A stretch of DNA of 13,555 bases, from positions 1 to 13,555 of the forward strand of contig JAAWNI010000036.1 of NCBI GenBank assembly GCA_022798855.1, in the 5' to 3' direction. The notes under the pieces were generated by a model. That model was not told where the DNA came from and ran no database searches. It was given only the letters and a program-made list of their open reading frames with translations. The position numbers were made by a program, and so were the translations under genes. Within the stretch, counting starts at the first letter, position 1; each line of letters starts with the position of its first letter. Below, piece by piece: positions 13,011 to 13,555 of this stretch. Source of the DNA: Lawsonibacter sp. (lineage in GTDB: Bacteria > Bacillota > Clostridia > Oscillospirales > Oscillospiraceae).

Positions 13011-13555
13011 CAGGGCTCCCCTCCTTCCCACATGGGCTCCGCCCGGAAGATGTCCCGGAACAGGGCGTCCACGCTTTTGCCCTCCTTCTCCCGGATGGCG
13101 TCCACCGTCTCGTGGAGCATGATCTTCCCCTCCTTGAGGAAAATGGCCTCGTCCAGCACCTTCTCGATGTCGGAGATGAGGTGGGTGGAGATGAGGACGG
13201 TGCCCTCCTCGTTGTAGTTTGTGAGGATGGTGCGCAGGATGAAGTCCCGGGCCGCCGGGTCCACTCCGGCGATGGGCTCATCCAGCAGGTAGAGCTTGGC
13301 CCGCCGGGACATGGCCAGCACCAGCTGGACCTTCTCCTTGGTGCCCTTGGACATGGATTTCAGCCGGTCCCCCGGCTCCACCCCCAGGGAGCGGCACATG
13401 GCGATGGCCTTTTCGTACTCAAAATCGGCGTAGAAGTCCCGGAACAGGTCGAAGAGGTCGACAGCCTTCATCCAGTCGGCGAAGTACATCCGGTCGGGCA
13501 GGTAGCTGACCGCCGACTTGGTGCTGGGGCCGACCGGCTGGCCGTCGACGGCCAG
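13010..13555 (-). CDS. ABC transporter ATP-binding protein, 3' part (cut by window edge)
   Basis: The last 181 residues are present; the Walker A and N-terminal part lie beyond the right edge. Reading in from the edge gives LAVDGQPVGPSTKSAVSYLP, which continues into DRMYFADWMKAVDLFDLFRD, so the internal ATG at 13489 is not the start. The signature motif is the variant MSKGTKEK, the Walker B is KLYLLDEPIAGVDPAAR, and the switch histidine is in VLISTHLISD. These mark an ABC-2-type exporter ATPase of the YtrB/EcsA/CcmA group that works with the overlapping permease gene. A short charged tail follows (about the last 35 residues). Confidence 0.93.
   Translation of the reverse strand: MAVDGQPVGPSTKSAVSYLPDRMYFADWMKAVDLFDLFRDFYADFEYEKAIAMCRSLGVEPGDRLKSMSKGTKEKVQLVLAMSRRAKLYLLDEPIAGVDPAARDFILRTILTNYNEEGTVLISTHLISDIEKVLDEAIFLKEGKIMLHETVDAIREKEGKSVDALFRDIFRAEPMWEGGEP

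Overview
The window looks like chromosomal DNA from a GC-rich gut Clostridia member, most likely Oscillospiraceae (Flavonifractor / Lawsonibacter / Pseudoflavonifractor type). This is inferred from strong G/C third-position bias, Firmicutes-style AGGAGG ribosome binding sites, sigma-70/SigA-like promoters, and GC-rich palindromic repeats in the gaps. No rRNA, tRNA, CRISPR array or insertion sequence was seen.

Layout. (1) 1-1785, minus strand: a sugar-metabolism pair, an atypical ROK-family protein followed by an AGE-family sugar epimerase cut by the left edge, with a well-formed promoter before the ROK gene and a GC-rich hairpin repeat between the two. (2) 1846-2564, minus: a YdcF/DUF218 protein with its own promoter. 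(3) 2605-4712, plus: an ECF-type sigma factor overlapping, by one base, a membrane protein with a large extracytoplasmic domain (a probable anti-sigma or sensor), closed by a hairpin. (4) 4713-4917: intergenic repeats. (5) 4918-5640: a visibly AT-richer islet with a small XRE/Cro-type regulator (minus) and a divergent small gene (plus) that appears frameshifted. A perfect consensus promoter and two operator-like palindromes lie between them. (6) 5716-8349, plus: a complete type IIA (Ca2+-transporting) P-type ATPase. (7) 8395-11841, minus: a tightly overlapping three-gene operon coding for an MBL-fold hydrolase, a GAF/HD-GYP phosphodiesterase with a large insertion, and a FecR-domain lipoprotein ending in 18-residue repeats. 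(8) 11842-12173: more intergenic repeats. (9) 12174-13555, minus: an ABC-2 type permease and its ATPase, the latter cut by the right edge, ended by a strong terminator.

Two regions are most worth attention. The MBL / HD-GYP / FecR-lipoprotein operon has ATGA overlaps at both junctions, which implies co-translation. It pairs predicted cyclic-dinucleotide or nucleotide hydrolysis in the cytoplasm with a surface-anchored repeat protein; the functional link is inference. The AT-rich islet carries a frame break supported by a terminator placed just after the alternate-frame stop. The sigma factor and its membrane partner probably form a cell-envelope stress or signal-sensing pair. Several long antisense reading frames are by-products of high GC and were left out.
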